Shown here: positions 1 through 8,461 of the stretch, in pieces
Layout of the letters: each line of letters starts with the position of its first letter
How positions within the stretch are numbered: the first letter of the stretch is position 1
From: Oscillibacter sp.
GTDB taxonomy: Bacteria > Bacillota > Clostridia > Oscillospirales > Oscillospiraceae
Length of the DNA: 60,221 nt
Reading direction: 5' to 3'
Assembly (NCBI GenBank): GCA_017547085.1
Contig: JAFYQM010000046.1
Location: 1-60,221, forward strand
Program-made: the position numbers and the translations under genes
The notes under the pieces: model-generated
Told to the model about the DNA's origin: nothing
The model's input: only the letters and a program-made list of their open reading frames with translations
Databases searched by the model: none

Positions 1-592
1 CCAGACGGCCGCCCTGCTGCACCACGAAGATGGGCTTGGGCTGAATGCCGGCAGCAATGGCCTTTGCGCGGCCACGCATATAGGCTTCGCCCACTGCCAT
101 AGCCTGAGAAACGGAGAAGTTCAAGGTGGTGCAGACAGCGATACCGCGGGATGCCAGCTCTTCCACCAGAGGCAGTGCGGACATGATGGAGGGGGTCTTC
201 ACAGAGATGTTCTCTGCCCAGGAAGCATAGCGCAGGCCCTGTGCGATCATCTTTTCACTGTCCATGCAGATGGAGGGATCCAGCTGGCCCAGCGCATAGC
301 CGTGCTCGCCGTTGGTTTCCTCAAATACCTTGCGGAACTTGTTGGCGGCATAGACGGCAACCATCTTCAGCAGAGCCTCTGCGTGCTCGGCCTGAGTCAG
401 TTCCTTGGGGATCTGGTCCACCTGAGGCTGCCAGAATTCAGGCACAGCCTGCAGGGTCTTGTAGGTCAGAACAGGGTTGGTGGTAACACCCAGCGCGCCG
501 TTTTCAATGGCGGCGTCAATTTCGCTGGGAATAGCGGAGTCGTGCCAGAATTTGGTAGGAGTTTCTTTTGTTAACCACTGCAGATAGTTCAT
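1..592 (-). CDS. Transaldolase-family protein, 5' part only
   Basis: The window edge cuts this gene, leaving the first 197 codons. ATG at 592 follows an AAGGAGG ribosome site. The N-terminal part carries the transaldolase TNPVL motif (residues 38-42) and an ENISVKTP segment whose Lys132 fits the Schiff-base lysine of the family. Transaldolases move a dihydroxyacetone unit between sugar phosphates in the cytoplasm. The long helical N-terminus resembles the larger clostridial transaldolase-like proteins more than the short fructose-6-phosphate aldolase type. It reads away from the liv block, beyond a terminator, so it is probably a separate unit. Exact substrate unknown. Confidence 0.75.
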   Translation of the reverse strand, partial: MNYLQWLTKETPTKFWHDSAIPSEIDAAIENGALGVTTNPVLTYKTLQAVPEFWQPQVDQIPKELTQAEHAEALLKMVAVYAANKFRKVFEETNGEHGYALGQLDPSICMDSEKMIAQGLRYASWAENISVKTPSIMSALPLVEELASRGIAVCTTLNFSVSQAMAVGEAYMRGRAKAIAAGIQPKPIFVVQQGGRL

Positions 593-842
593 AATCTGCC
601 TCCTTGTTATTAGAATAAACAATAGCTCTTCGGGTAGTCATATACATGCATCATTCTAAATACAGCCCGAATAAACGGTCGCCGCACAGTAATTGCAACA
701 TTTTTGCATGTGCATCCAAAGCAGAGAAAAGACAAACAATTCTACAACGTGCTATCTCACGTACACGTTTAATTATAATTTTTCAGTATTTGATTTTGAT
801 CTCTGCTCAGAATACAACTTTGCGAAATATAATAATTCATCG
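593..842. other. AT-rich intergenic region upstream of the transaldolase-like gene
   Basis: About 250 bases without a gene. It must hold the promoter of the minus-strand transaldolase-like gene, but I could not choose one convincing -35/-10 pair. Short open frames here have no ribosome site and are low-complexity. Confidence 0.5.
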
Positions 843-889
843 AGAAAATACAGCGGTAAAGACAGTGATCTGTCTTTACCGCTGTTTGC
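843..889 (-). terminator. Terminator downstream of livF
   Basis: A perfect 16-bp stem (850-865 with 870-885, loop TGAT) is followed on the minus strand by TATTTTCTC. It lies 86 bases after the livF stop and ends the liv operon. The plus-strand side has only a weak T run. Confidence 0.85.
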
Positions 890-974
890 ATACTGCAGGT
901 ATTTCACGGACGTAATTTATCACCATGTCATGGCGATTGGTCTGTGGAGATTCCTCCAGCAGAAAGACTCTGAA

Positions 975-1679
975 TTAAATGCCTAAATATGCCTGACGAA
1001 TGCTCTCGTCAGCCAGCAGGTTCTTCGCATTGCCCTCTTTCACGTTCTGACCGTTCTCAATAACATAAGCGCGGTCTGCAACTTCCAGAGACAGCATCAC
1101 GTTCTGCTCAACCAGCAGAATGGTTCTGCCCATTTCATGCAGCTTCATAATGTTTTCAAACACGTCCTCGACCACCACGGGAGCAAGGCCAAGAGAAGGT
1201 TCGTCAAACATGATGATCTCAGGATGAGACATGATGGCACGGCTCACGGCCACCATCTGCTGCTCACCGCCGGACAGAGTGCCGGCAAACTGGTTGCGGC
1301 GCTCATACAGCTTCGGGAACAGGTCGAAACACATCTCCAAAGATTCTTTGCGATAAGGACGGGCTACCTTGTTGAAAGAACCAACCAGCAGGTTATCCAT
1401 AACTGTCATATAGGGGAACAGCTTACGGCCTTCAGGCACCTGCACAATACCCATCTGCACGCGGTCATTAGGGCGCATGTCATTGATGACCTGACCTTTG
1501 TAAATAATTTCACCCGAAACAGGCTTATTCAAGCCAGAGATGGTATTGATGGTCGTGGTCTTGCCGGCGCCATTGCTGCCCAGCAATGCCACGATCTCAC
1601 CTTCCTTGATCTCAAAGGAGATGCCCTGCAGTGCATGGAAATGACCGTAGTCTACATGTACATCGTTCAGTTTCAGCAT
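975..1679 (-). CDS. livF: Branched-chain amino acid-type ABC transporter ATP-binding protein LivF
   Basis: A 234-residue ATPase of the HAAT/Liv import family, one of the two cytoplasmic motor subunits. It shows Walker A GSNGAGKTT (34-42), the LSGGEQQ signature and Walker B IIMFDEPSLGLAP, with the short LivF-type C-terminus ending in AYLGI. The start overlaps the end of livG by 7 bases, giving translational coupling, and it is the last gene of livJHMGF. Family members carry branched-chain amino acids, but also amides, urea and aromatic acids, so the substrate is not fixed by homology. The catabolic genes next door suggest a carboxylic acid. Confidence 0.9.
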   Translation of the reverse strand: MLKLNDVHVDYGHFHALQGISFEIKEGEIVALLGSNGAGKTTTINTISGLNKPVSGEIIYKGQVINDMRPNDRVQMGIVQVPEGRKLFPYMTVMDNLLVGSFNKVARPYRKESLEMCFDLFPKLYERRNQFAGTLSGGEQQMVAVSRAIMSHPEIIMFDEPSLGLAPVVVEDVFENIMKLHEMGRTILLVEQNVMLSLEVADRAYVIENGQNVKEGNAKNLLADESIRQAYLGI

Positions 1680-2410
1680 TTCTTCTTTGCACCTCCCAGA
1701 TAGGAATCGATAACTTCCTGATTTGTGGAAACTTCCTGGGGTGTGCCTTCTGCAATCACAACGCCCTGATTGAGCACGTAGATGCGGTCAGACACGTTCA
1801 TAACGGCCTTCATGATATGCTCAATCATGATGATCGTATAGCCCTTCTTGCGCAGATTGAGCACCAACTCCATAGCCTCTTCGCACTCTGTCGGGTTCAA
1901 ACCTGCCATAACCTCATCCAGCAGGATGATATCGGGTTCCGTTGCCAGAGCGCGGGCGATTTCCATACGCTTGAGCTGAGGCAGACCCAGGTTTGCGCCC
2001 TTGGTATGAATGTGCTTGCCAAGGCCTAACTCCTCCAGAATCTCATCCGCTCTCTTGCGGGCACGCTCAATGTTTCTGTGACGGTTCAGGCAGCCCACCA
2101 TCACGTTCTCTTCCACGGTCAGAGAAGTGAACGGCTGCACCACCTGATACGTTCTGCCGATACCCATCTTGCAGATCTTATCTGCAGGCTTGCCGGTAAT
2201 ATCCTGTCCACGGTAGTAAATCTTGCCGCTGGTGGGCTTCAATGCGCCGGCCAGCATGTTGAACAGGGTGGTCTTGCCAGCACCGTTGGTACCGATTAGA
2301 CCCAGAATCTCACCCTCATTCAGGTGGATATTCACATCATTATTTGCGACCAGACCGCCGAACTTGATGGTTAGGTGCTCGGTCCGCAAGATCTCTTTCT
2401 GCTCACTCAT
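1673..2410 (-). CDS. livG: Branched-chain amino acid-type ABC transporter ATP-binding protein LivG
   Basis: The second ATPase of the Liv importer, 245 residues from ATG 2410. A GTG six bases upstream is in frame, but GGAGG at 2420-2424 is better spaced for the ATG. It has Walker A GTNGAGKTT, the LPQLKRMEIARAL form of the signature, Walker B IILLDEVMAGLNP and the C-terminal IAEGTPQEV stretch usual for LivG. The start overlaps the end of livM by 8 bases. It pairs with LivF as a heterodimeric motor on the LivH/LivM membrane core. Confidence 0.9.
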   Translation of the reverse strand: MSEQKEILRTEHLTIKFGGLVANNDVNIHLNEGEILGLIGTNGAGKTTLFNMLAGALKPTSGKIYYRGQDITGKPADKICKMGIGRTYQVVQPFTSLTVEENVMVGCLNRHRNIERARKRADEILEELGLGKHIHTKGANLGLPQLKRMEIARALATEPDIILLDEVMAGLNPTECEEAMELVLNLRKKGYTIIMIEHIMKAVMNVSDRIYVLNQGVVIAEGTPQEVSTNQEVIDSYLGGAKKKC

Positions 2411-3443
2411 GGACACTCGCCTCCTTTACCGCTACCTCTTTGGCCTGCTGCTTTTCATAACGCCGTTTCTCATACTTATCCTTCAGGCTCACCAGTCCCT
2501 TAGGCAGGAACATAACCACCAGCATCAAGATGATACCGTAAATCACGAAAGACAGACCAGACAGGCGGGCACCGAAAGATGCACGCATCCATTCGTTCAG
2601 AGGAACCAGCAAGGCGGCACCCAGAACAGGGCCCCACAGGGTACCCAGACCACCAACCACGGTCATCAGCATAATACGTGCAGACGTATCATAGTTGAAC
2701 ATGGACAGGGGGTCGATGGATGTCAGGAAGAAGGCATATACTGCGCCGCCCAGTGCCATCAGGAATGCACTGGAGCACAGAGCCATCAGCTTGTACTGCA
2801 TGATGTTCACGCCCAGAGAGCTTGCTGCATCCTGATTGGTAGTAATGGCTGCCAGATAGTAGCCCATCTTGGAGTTCTTGATGTACCAGCACAGGAGTAC
2901 GCACAGGATCATAAATACCAGGAAAATGTAATAGAAGGGGACCTTACTGACAAACTGCATGCCGGAGACACTCTCCCCCATCCACGAGATCTTCAGGCCG
3001 ACGGCGCCGCCGGTCTTGAATCCAAAGATTTCCTTGGAGGCGGCCATGGCGATACGGAAGCAGTTCAGCAGTGCCACAGAGGACAGCGTATAGTAGGAGC
3101 CTCTCATATGGAATGTTACATAGCCGATGATGCCTGCGATCACAGCTGCCACGATACCGGCGATGAACATGCCAATCCAGGGAGAGATACCGCCGTACAG
3201 ATACAGCATCACAGCCACATATGCACCAATACCGACATAACAGGCATGGCCCAAAGAGGTATGGCCGGCAAAACCGCCGATGATGTTATAAGCACTTGCC
3301 CAGTAGATGAACAACATCGTCAGGCAAGTCAGCTGAATTGCGTAAGCGCCAGTGGTCGGGAAAATGGGCAGAAGCGCCAGAATCAACAATACAACCGTCA
3401 CCAGAATGTTCTTCGGTGTAAGTAATTTTTTCTTATCAATCAT
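2403..3443 (-). CDS. livM: Branched-chain amino acid-type ABC permease LivM
   Basis: 346 residues, an integral membrane permease with eight or more hydrophobic segments. The GGFAGHTSLGHACYVGIGAYV region (about residues 58-77) and the later GGLGTLWGPVLGAALL loop are the conserved LivM signatures, the second being the ATPase-coupling region. ATG 3443 is preferred over an upstream GTG because GGGAGG lies 8-9 bases ahead of it. The C-terminus is charged and cytoplasmic. It forms the translocation pore with LivH. Confidence 0.9.
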   Translation of the reverse strand: MIDKKKLLTPKNILVTVVLLILALLPIFPTTGAYAIQLTCLTMLFIYWASAYNIIGGFAGHTSLGHACYVGIGAYVAVMLYLYGGISPWIGMFIAGIVAAVIAGIIGYVTFHMRGSYYTLSSVALLNCFRIAMAASKEIFGFKTGGAVGLKISWMGESVSGMQFVSKVPFYYIFLVFMILCVLLCWYIKNSKMGYYLAAITTNQDAASSLGVNIMQYKLMALCSSAFLMALGGAVYAFFLTSIDPLSMFNYDTSARIMLMTVVGGLGTLWGPVLGAALLVPLNEWMRASFGARLSGLSFVIYGIILMLVVMFLPKGLVSLKDKYEKRRYEKQQAKEVAVKEASVHE

Positions 3444-3459
3444 GTTCTGCACCTCCCCA

Positions 3460-4335
3460 TCAGCCTTTATCCTTGCTCAGGAGACCCGTGGGCTTGAAGA
3501 GCAGGATCGCAATAAACATGAGGAACACAATAATCTGAGCAACAGACTCAGAGAAGAACAGTGCACCGAACTTCTCAATCAAGCCGACAATCAGGCCGCC
3601 CAGCAATGCGCCTGGCACACTGCCTTTACCGCCCAGAACCACGATAATAAACGATTTATTGCTGAATACCGAACCAACAGTAGGATAGACAGAGAAATAA
3701 GGAATCAGCATGCCACCGGCCAAGCCCACCAGCATGGTGCCAATGGCGAAGCTGACGCTGTACACGCGCTTTTCACTGATACCCATCAAGGTTGCAACAC
3801 TGCGGTTCTGAGAGGTGGCACGAATGGCTCTGCCATACTCAGACTTCTGCAGGAAGGTCCACAGGGCAGCAACAGCGACAACAGCGATGATAAAAGCAAT
3901 AAGCTTAGGCAGAGAAACCACCAGATCGCCCATATGCAGGGCTCTGCCGTTGTACTTGGTTTGCGCCATAACCTGCTTGGAACCGAAAATGATCTGCACG
4001 CTGTAGCTCATCACCATGCCGAGGCCGGCGGTGAACAGCAGGCAGGAAATAGGCTCACGATCCGTTTCACGGGACAGGATGCGGGAAATGACTACGCTCT
4101 GCAGAACATAGCCGTATACGAACATGACCGCGCCGACGATCAGCATAATCACGTAAGGATCCAGGGGTGTGTATTGGTTCATGTAAAGAGCGATCAGCAT
4201 GGACACCATCAGGCTCTCACCGTGGGACCAGTTGATGACTCGCATGACGCCGAAGATCAAACTTAGGCCGACTGCGATGACGGAATACACGCCGCCGATC
4301 ATCAGTGCGTCAATAAATGTCTGTAAATAAAGCAT
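3460..4335 (-). CDS. livH: Branched-chain amino acid-type ABC permease LivH
   Basis: 291 residues from ATG 4335, which has GGGAGG five bases ahead; a longer in-frame extension to 4404 has no ribosome site. The family features are visible: an N-terminal GGVYSVIAVGLSLIFGVMRVINWSHG segment (given here as the GVYSVIAVGLSLIFG core plus NWSHG) and the VLGGKGSVPGALLGG coupling loop near the C-terminus. It is a multi-pass inner-membrane protein that partners LivM. The gap to livM is 16 bases and to livJ about 120 bases. Confidence 0.9.
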   Translation of the reverse strand: MLYLQTFIDALMIGGVYSVIAVGLSLIFGVMRVINWSHGESLMVSMLIALYMNQYTPLDPYVIMLIVGAVMFVYGYVLQSVVISRILSRETDREPISCLLFTAGLGMVMSYSVQIIFGSKQVMAQTKYNGRALHMGDLVVSLPKLIAFIIAVVAVAALWTFLQKSEYGRAIRATSQNRSVATLMGISEKRVYSVSFAIGTMLVGLAGGMLIPYFSVYPTVGSVFSNKSFIIVVLGGKGSVPGALLGGLIVGLIEKFGALFFSESVAQIIVFLMFIAILLFKPTGLLSKDKG

Positions 4336-4455
4336 TTTGGCCTCCCAAAAACTGTCTATAACCCAATGGGGCCCACCATCATTGCTAATGGCAGGCCCCA
4401 TCACAGCTATATCAACTTATGCGATACTGGATATGGGGATGGAGTCCGTGTCCAA

Positions 4456-5793
4456 TCAGGCAACGGGCCACACCAAGGGGTTGCCGCTCCAGTCGGGATA
4501 GATCTGACGGATCTGACCGTCAACGATCTGGGTCATAATACCAGCAGAGTAGATGTTCTGGTTCTGCATAACACCAGAGCCGTCCCAAGTTTCCTTTTCA
4601 CCCATCTTGATGCCCTCATAAGCGTGCAGCAGCAGTGCCAGGCTGTCACGGCCCAGATCCAGAGCCTTCATGGCGGCAGCAACAGCATCCTTATCCTTGG
4701 TGCCAGCATCTTCAACAGCCTGAATCAGAGTGGCAACGCCGATCCAGCCGTTAGCAACGTTCTCGTTCAGCTCGCTGCCGGTGTCTTCCTTGCAGCGCTC
4801 ACTCAGCCAATCGCACAGCTCGGGGTCATTGGACTCAGCCATGGTGTCAACGCACCAGCCGTTCAGAGTAATCTGGTTGTTGGCCAGATCGCCAACAGAG
4901 GTAATGAAGTCGTCGGTCAGGATGCCGCCGCCTGCCCAGATCAGAGCGTTGTCCAGGCCATACTCAGTATACTGGTTCATGAACAGAACTGCGTCGGACA
5001 CATACATGCAGGGCATGATGAAGCCAGCACCAGAGTTCTTAATTTTGTTCACGATGGTGGAGAAGTCAGCAGAGCCGGATTCGAAGGACTCGCAAATCTT
5101 CATCTCATAGCCGGCTGCTTCCAGAGCGGCTGCATAAGTATCAACGCAGCTGTTGCCCCAGTCAGTGTTCTCATAGATAATGGCAAAGCTGCTCAAGTCA
5201 ACGCTGGAATCCTTCTCCTGCAGGAATGCGAGGCAGTCGAGAATGGCGCCCACGTTGGAGGAGTTGGAGTGATTGGGGCGGAAGGTGTACTTCAGCTCAC
5301 CCTCGGTCATCTGAACGTTATCAGCGGTGCAGTTGGTAACGGTGAAGGGAACGCCATACTTCTCAGCGATGGGCTGCATAACAGCACCGACGGAGGAGTT
5401 GTAGGGGCCTGCCAGTGCGTCGACCTTCTCGTTGTTAATCAGACGCTCAGCTTCGGATGCACCGGTAGCGGGGTCGCCGGTGGAGTCGGCCAGAACCAGC
5501 TCGATCTTGGCACCGCCCAGAGACTGAATGCCGCCAATTGCTTCATTGTAATGTTCGGCAAACAGCTTCATGCCTTCGTACTGCAGTTCGCCCATACGAG
5601 CGGAGCCGCCAGTCATGGGAAGGACAACACCGATCTTGTAAACATCAGCACCGGAAGACTCCTCAGTCTTTGCGGACTCTTCGGTCTTTGCGGATTCCTC
5701 GGGCTTTGCGGATTCCTCGGGCTTATCGCCACCGCAGGCAACAAGAGACAGTGCCATTGCCAGAGTCAGAATGATCGCCAGAAACTTTTTCAT
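4456..5793 (-). CDS. livJ: Liv-type substrate-binding lipoprotein
   Basis: 445 residues from ATG 5793 with GGAGG at 5801-5805. The signal peptide ends in the lipobox LVAC-G with Cys20, so the mature protein is lipid-anchored outside the membrane. A Pro/Glu/Ser/Ala/Lys linker with repeated EESAK units (about 26-46) follows, then a periplasmic-binding fold (PBP type I, Leu/Ile/Val-like) opening with YKIGVVLPMTGG. It delivers substrate to LivHMGF and is the first gene of the operon. The ligand is unknown; its position opposite a CoA-transferase/thiolase cluster suggests an organic acid rather than an ordinary amino acid. Confidence 0.88.
   Translation of the reverse strand: MKKFLAIILTLAMALSLVACGGDKPEESAKPEESAKTEESAKTEESSGADVYKIGVVLPMTGGSARMGELQYEGMKLFAEHYNEAIGGIQSLGGAKIELVLADSTGDPATGASEAERLINNEKVDALAGPYNSSVGAVMQPIAEKYGVPFTVTNCTADNVQMTEGELKYTFRPNHSNSSNVGAILDCLAFLQEKDSSVDLSSFAIIYENTDWGNSCVDTYAAALEAAGYEMKICESFESGSADFSTIVNKIKNSGAGFIMPCMYVSDAVLFMNQYTEYGLDNALIWAGGGILTDDFITSVGDLANNQITLNGWCVDTMAESNDPELCDWLSERCKEDTGSELNENVANGWIGVATLIQAVEDAGTKDKDAVAAAMKALDLGRDSLALLLHAYEGIKMGEKETWDGSGVMQNQNIYSAGIMTQIVDGQIRQIYPDWSGNPLVWPVA
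5656..5718. repeat. Short in-frame tandem repeat in the livJ linker
   Basis: Imperfect 15-18-base units encode successive EESAK pentapeptides in the linker after the lipid-anchored cysteine. Slippage here would change tether length without breaking the frame. Confidence 0.6.
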
Positions 5794-6400
5794 TGCTTTT
5801 CCTCCATTTTTCATAATTTCGTTGTGCATTTTCGTGCCAATTGTGGGTTCGCCGTCAGCAAAATAAGTATAACATGCTGTTTTTTTGAGGTATATAGCAG
5901 AATAAACCGCGATTTTTAAAAAAAGTTGGTTTTAAACACATGTCTTCACAAGAAAAGATTTCCCTTCCCTTATCCCTCTAAGAAAATCGGGTACTGTACT
6001 TCTTTGGCTTTTCTTATCCTTAAATAATTGTTAAGTAAGCGTTTTCATTTTCTTATTTAAAGTCTCTAAATGAAGTTATTACACCACACACATAAAAAGG
6101 CGTATTTCATTGGCGACAGAGACATATCTTTCCCCCAAAATCTGCAATAAAATGAGTATGCTCAAAATGTGCAGGCAACCCGTCAGTTGTAAAAAACGCA
6201 CCAATTTTGTTTCCTTAACAGCCGCGGCATGCCGTCAGTAAGCATATTTGCTTTCGCGTCTGTTTTAGAAGCCTTGTGGTTTTCGCCGTCAGTCTTTCCA
6301 ATTTCCTTGTCCGTGCGGTCCCACTTTATCGTTTTTGTATTTCCCGTTTTTTCCCTCAAAAATTAGCTTCGATTTCATGAAGTGTTCAGGAGGAATTACC
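5794..6400. promoter_or_regulatory. Divergent control region between the liv operon and the CoA cluster, with a recurring GCCGTCAG motif
   Basis: About 600 AT-rich bases without a gene separate the two divergent operons. The octamer GCCGTCAG occurs at 5851-5858, 6231-6238 and 6285-6292, and CCGTCAG at 6180-6186, all on the plus strand. A TATACT -10-like box for the liv direction lies at 5866-5871, right beside the first motif, but its -35 is poor. Directly repeated sites on one strand are typical of AraC-family operators, so these may bind the AraC protein encoded at 8462. That link is inference. Confidence 0.45.
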
Positions 6401-7552
6401 ATGATAAAAATTCTTGACGATGTTCGAGTTCTCGATTTAAGCAGATACATTTCCGGCCCCTCTTGCTGCCGCATTTTGGCAGATATGGGCGCCGAAGTCA
6501 TAAAGGTAGAAAAGGCCGGCCACGGCGACGAAGGCCGCCACTGCGGCCCCTTCCACAATGGATCCAGCCTCTATTTCCCTGCATACAACCGCAACAAGAA
6601 AAGTATTACCATCGACTTCCGCAGCGAAAAGGGCAAGGCTGTTCTGCGCGGGTTAATCGAAAAGAGCGATGTTATCGTGGAAAACTTCCGCGCTGGCACC
6701 ATGGCTAAAATGGGACTGGGGTTTGAAGAGATCCAGAAGATCAATCCCGGTGCAATTCTGGTCTCCATCAACGGCTTCGGTCAGTTTGGCCCGGATTCCA
6801 AACGCCCCGCCTACGATCAAATCATCTCTTACCGCGCGCACCTGTACTCCAATCCCGCTGAAGGCGAGTTCCATCTGGGACCGGACCTGATGAGTGACAC
6901 CATTATGGGCATGAATGCCGCCACCGCCGCAATCCTCGCCCTGTATGACCGGAAGAAGACCGGAAAAGGCCAGTGGCTGGACTGCTGCATGCTGACTTCC
7001 TCTGTAGGTTCCTGGCCTATCGCGCTGGCAGACTACGCCATGAACGGCGACCGCGGTCCCTATCTCATTGATGCCCCCAACGGCATTTTCAAGACCAAGG
7101 ATGGCTATGTACAGCTGACCAGCGGCCCGCAGCCCATGTTCATGCGCCTGCGGGAAATCATTGAGGATCCCATTATTCAGGACGAGAAGTATATTGACGG
7201 CAAGAACCGCATTCAGGACGCTGACCTGCTGGTGGAGCGCGTTGCGGTCTGGATGAAGGAGCACACCTGCGCAGAGGTGGACGAGATCATGGACACAAAC
7301 GGTATCACCTGCGGAAAGGTTTGTACCTGGCAGGATGTGCTGGACGACCGTCAGCTCGCCTACCGAGACGACATCATTCACCTCCCTGTGAAAAACTGCG
7401 GCACTGTTCCCTACGCAAAGTTCCCTGTTCACTTCTCGGGCCACGAATATCTCGAGGACACCCCGGTGCCAGAACTGGGCGAAAACAATATCGATATCCT
7501 CACCTCCTTGCTGGGCATGACTCCCGAAGAGGCGGAAGCGCATACCAAGTAA
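6401..7552 (+). CDS. Type III (CaiB/BaiF-family) acyl-CoA transferase
   Basis: 383 residues from ATG 6401 with AGGAGGA upstream. The family N-terminus is present (VRVLDLSRYISGPSCCRILADMGAEVIKVE), here as the RVLDLSRYISGP and DMGAEVIKVE blocks, followed by NRNKKSI, VIVENFRAG and NGFGQFGP. Asp166 in the LMSDTIMGM segment fits the aspartate that forms the acyl anhydride/CoA intermediate in formyl-CoA transferase. Members move CoA from an acyl-CoA donor to a carboxylate without ATP. As the first gene of the cluster it probably activates the imported acid. The family includes oxalate, carnitine, bile acid and aromatic acid enzymes, so the substrate cannot be named. Confidence 0.88.
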   Translation: MIKILDDVRVLDLSRYISGPSCCRILADMGAEVIKVEKAGHGDEGRHCGPFHNGSSLYFPAYNRNKKSITIDFRSEKGKAVLRGLIEKSDVIVENFRAGTMAKMGLGFEEIQKINPGAILVSINGFGQFGPDSKRPAYDQIISYRAHLYSNPAEGEFHLGPDLMSDTIMGMNAATAAILALYDRKKTGKGQWLDCCMLTSSVGSWPIALADYAMNGDRGPYLIDAPNGIFKTKDGYVQLTSGPQPMFMRLREIIEDPIIQDEKYIDGKNRIQDADLLVERVAVWMKEHTCAEVDEIMDTNGITCGKVCTWQDVLDDRQLAYRDDIIHLPVKNCGTVPYAKFPVHFSGHEYLEDTPVPELGENNIDILTSLLGMTPEEAEAHTK

Positions 7553-7595
7553 TCTTTTGAATACATCGTTTATATATTAAAGGTAGTTTGTCTCC

Positions 7596-8345
7596 ATGAA
7601 ATCTTTTGAAGGCCGCGTAGCAGTCGTAACCGGCGCCGCTCAGGGAATCGGTTATGCTGTTGCGGAAAAGCTGATTGAAGAAAAAATCTCCGGCATTGCC
7701 ATTCTGGACTGGAATGCGGATGCCATTCAGGCAGCAGCGGAAAAGCTGTCCGCTGCTACCCCCGAAACCAAGGTCATGCCTGTGCAGTGTGACATCGCTG
7801 ACGCAGATGCTGTTGACAGGGCTTTCGCAGCCATCGAAGCCACTTTGGGCGGTATCGACATTCTGGTCAACAACGCTGGCATCACCCGTGACATCATGTT
7901 CCATAAGATGAGTTTCCAGCAGTGGGACAGTGTTGTGAAGGTCAATCTGTATGGCACCTACAACTGCTGCAAGGCAGTTATGCAGGGAATGCGTGACCGG
8001 AACTACGGTCGTATTGTCAACTTGTCCTCCGTGGTGGCCTACGGCAATGCAGGTCAGGTCAACTATAGTGCCACAAAAGGCGCGATCATCAGTATGACTA
8101 AGACCCTTGCCAAAGAAGGTGCCCGTAGAAACATCACCGTTAATGCTATCGCTCCTGACTGCATCGATACTGCTATGATGCGTGCGGTTCCCCCTGCTTT
8201 CCTACAAGATTTGCTAAATCGCCATCCCATGCAACGTTTGGGAAAGCCGGAAGAAGTCGCTTCTCTAGTGGCATTTCTATCCAATGAGGAGTGCAGCTAT
8301 GTGTCCGGTACAGTCATTGACTGCAGTGGTGCCAACAGAACTTGA
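7596..8345 (+). CDS. SDR-family oxidoreductase (FabG-like)
   Basis: 249 residues, a classical short-chain dehydrogenase: TGAAQGIG cofactor loop (12-19), NNAG (92-95), catalytic Ser144/145, Tyr157 and Lys161 in YSATK. Asp38 after the second strand favours NAD(H) over NADP(H), which is an inference from the family rule. It closely resembles 3-oxoacyl-ACP/CoA reductases, but its place among CoA-ester genes suggests oxidation or reduction of a hydroxyacyl-CoA or a ring alcohol. It lies 43 bases after the CoA-transferase and is probably cotranscribed. Confidence 0.85.
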   Translation: MKSFEGRVAVVTGAAQGIGYAVAEKLIEEKISGIAILDWNADAIQAAAEKLSAATPETKVMPVQCDIADADAVDRAFAAIEATLGGIDILVNNAGITRDIMFHKMSFQQWDSVVKVNLYGTYNCCKAVMQGMRDRNYGRIVNLSSVVAYGNAGQVNYSATKGAIISMTKTLAKEGARRNITVNAIAPDCIDTAMMRAVPPAFLQDLLNRHPMQRLGKPEEVASLVAFLSNEECSYVSGTVIDCSGANRT

Positions 8346-8372
8346 TTTCTTCCTCACAAAAACAGGTTTGAG

Positions 8373-8414
8373 TTTGTATTAGATTTATAATTTGTATAGA
8401 ATTTTGTATAGAAT
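8373..8414. repeat. Direct repeats upstream of the AraC-family gene, likely operator
   Basis: TTTGTATAGAAT occurs twice in perfect tandem (8391-8402 and 8403-8414), and a near copy TTTGTATTAGAT lies at 8373-8384. The repeats sit 48-89 bases before the regulator's start codon. Directly repeated half-sites are the normal binding pattern of AraC-family proteins, so autoregulation is likely. Confidence 0.6.
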
Positions 8415-8461
8415 ATGCAGAATACCCAAATGCTTATCTATAAATAGGAGGTCTAATACAA

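Noticed and set aside
646-986. Two overlapping plus-strand frames of 89 and 97 codons
   Set aside because: They lie in AT-rich intergenic sequence, run through the livF terminator and have no ribosome site or family resemblance.
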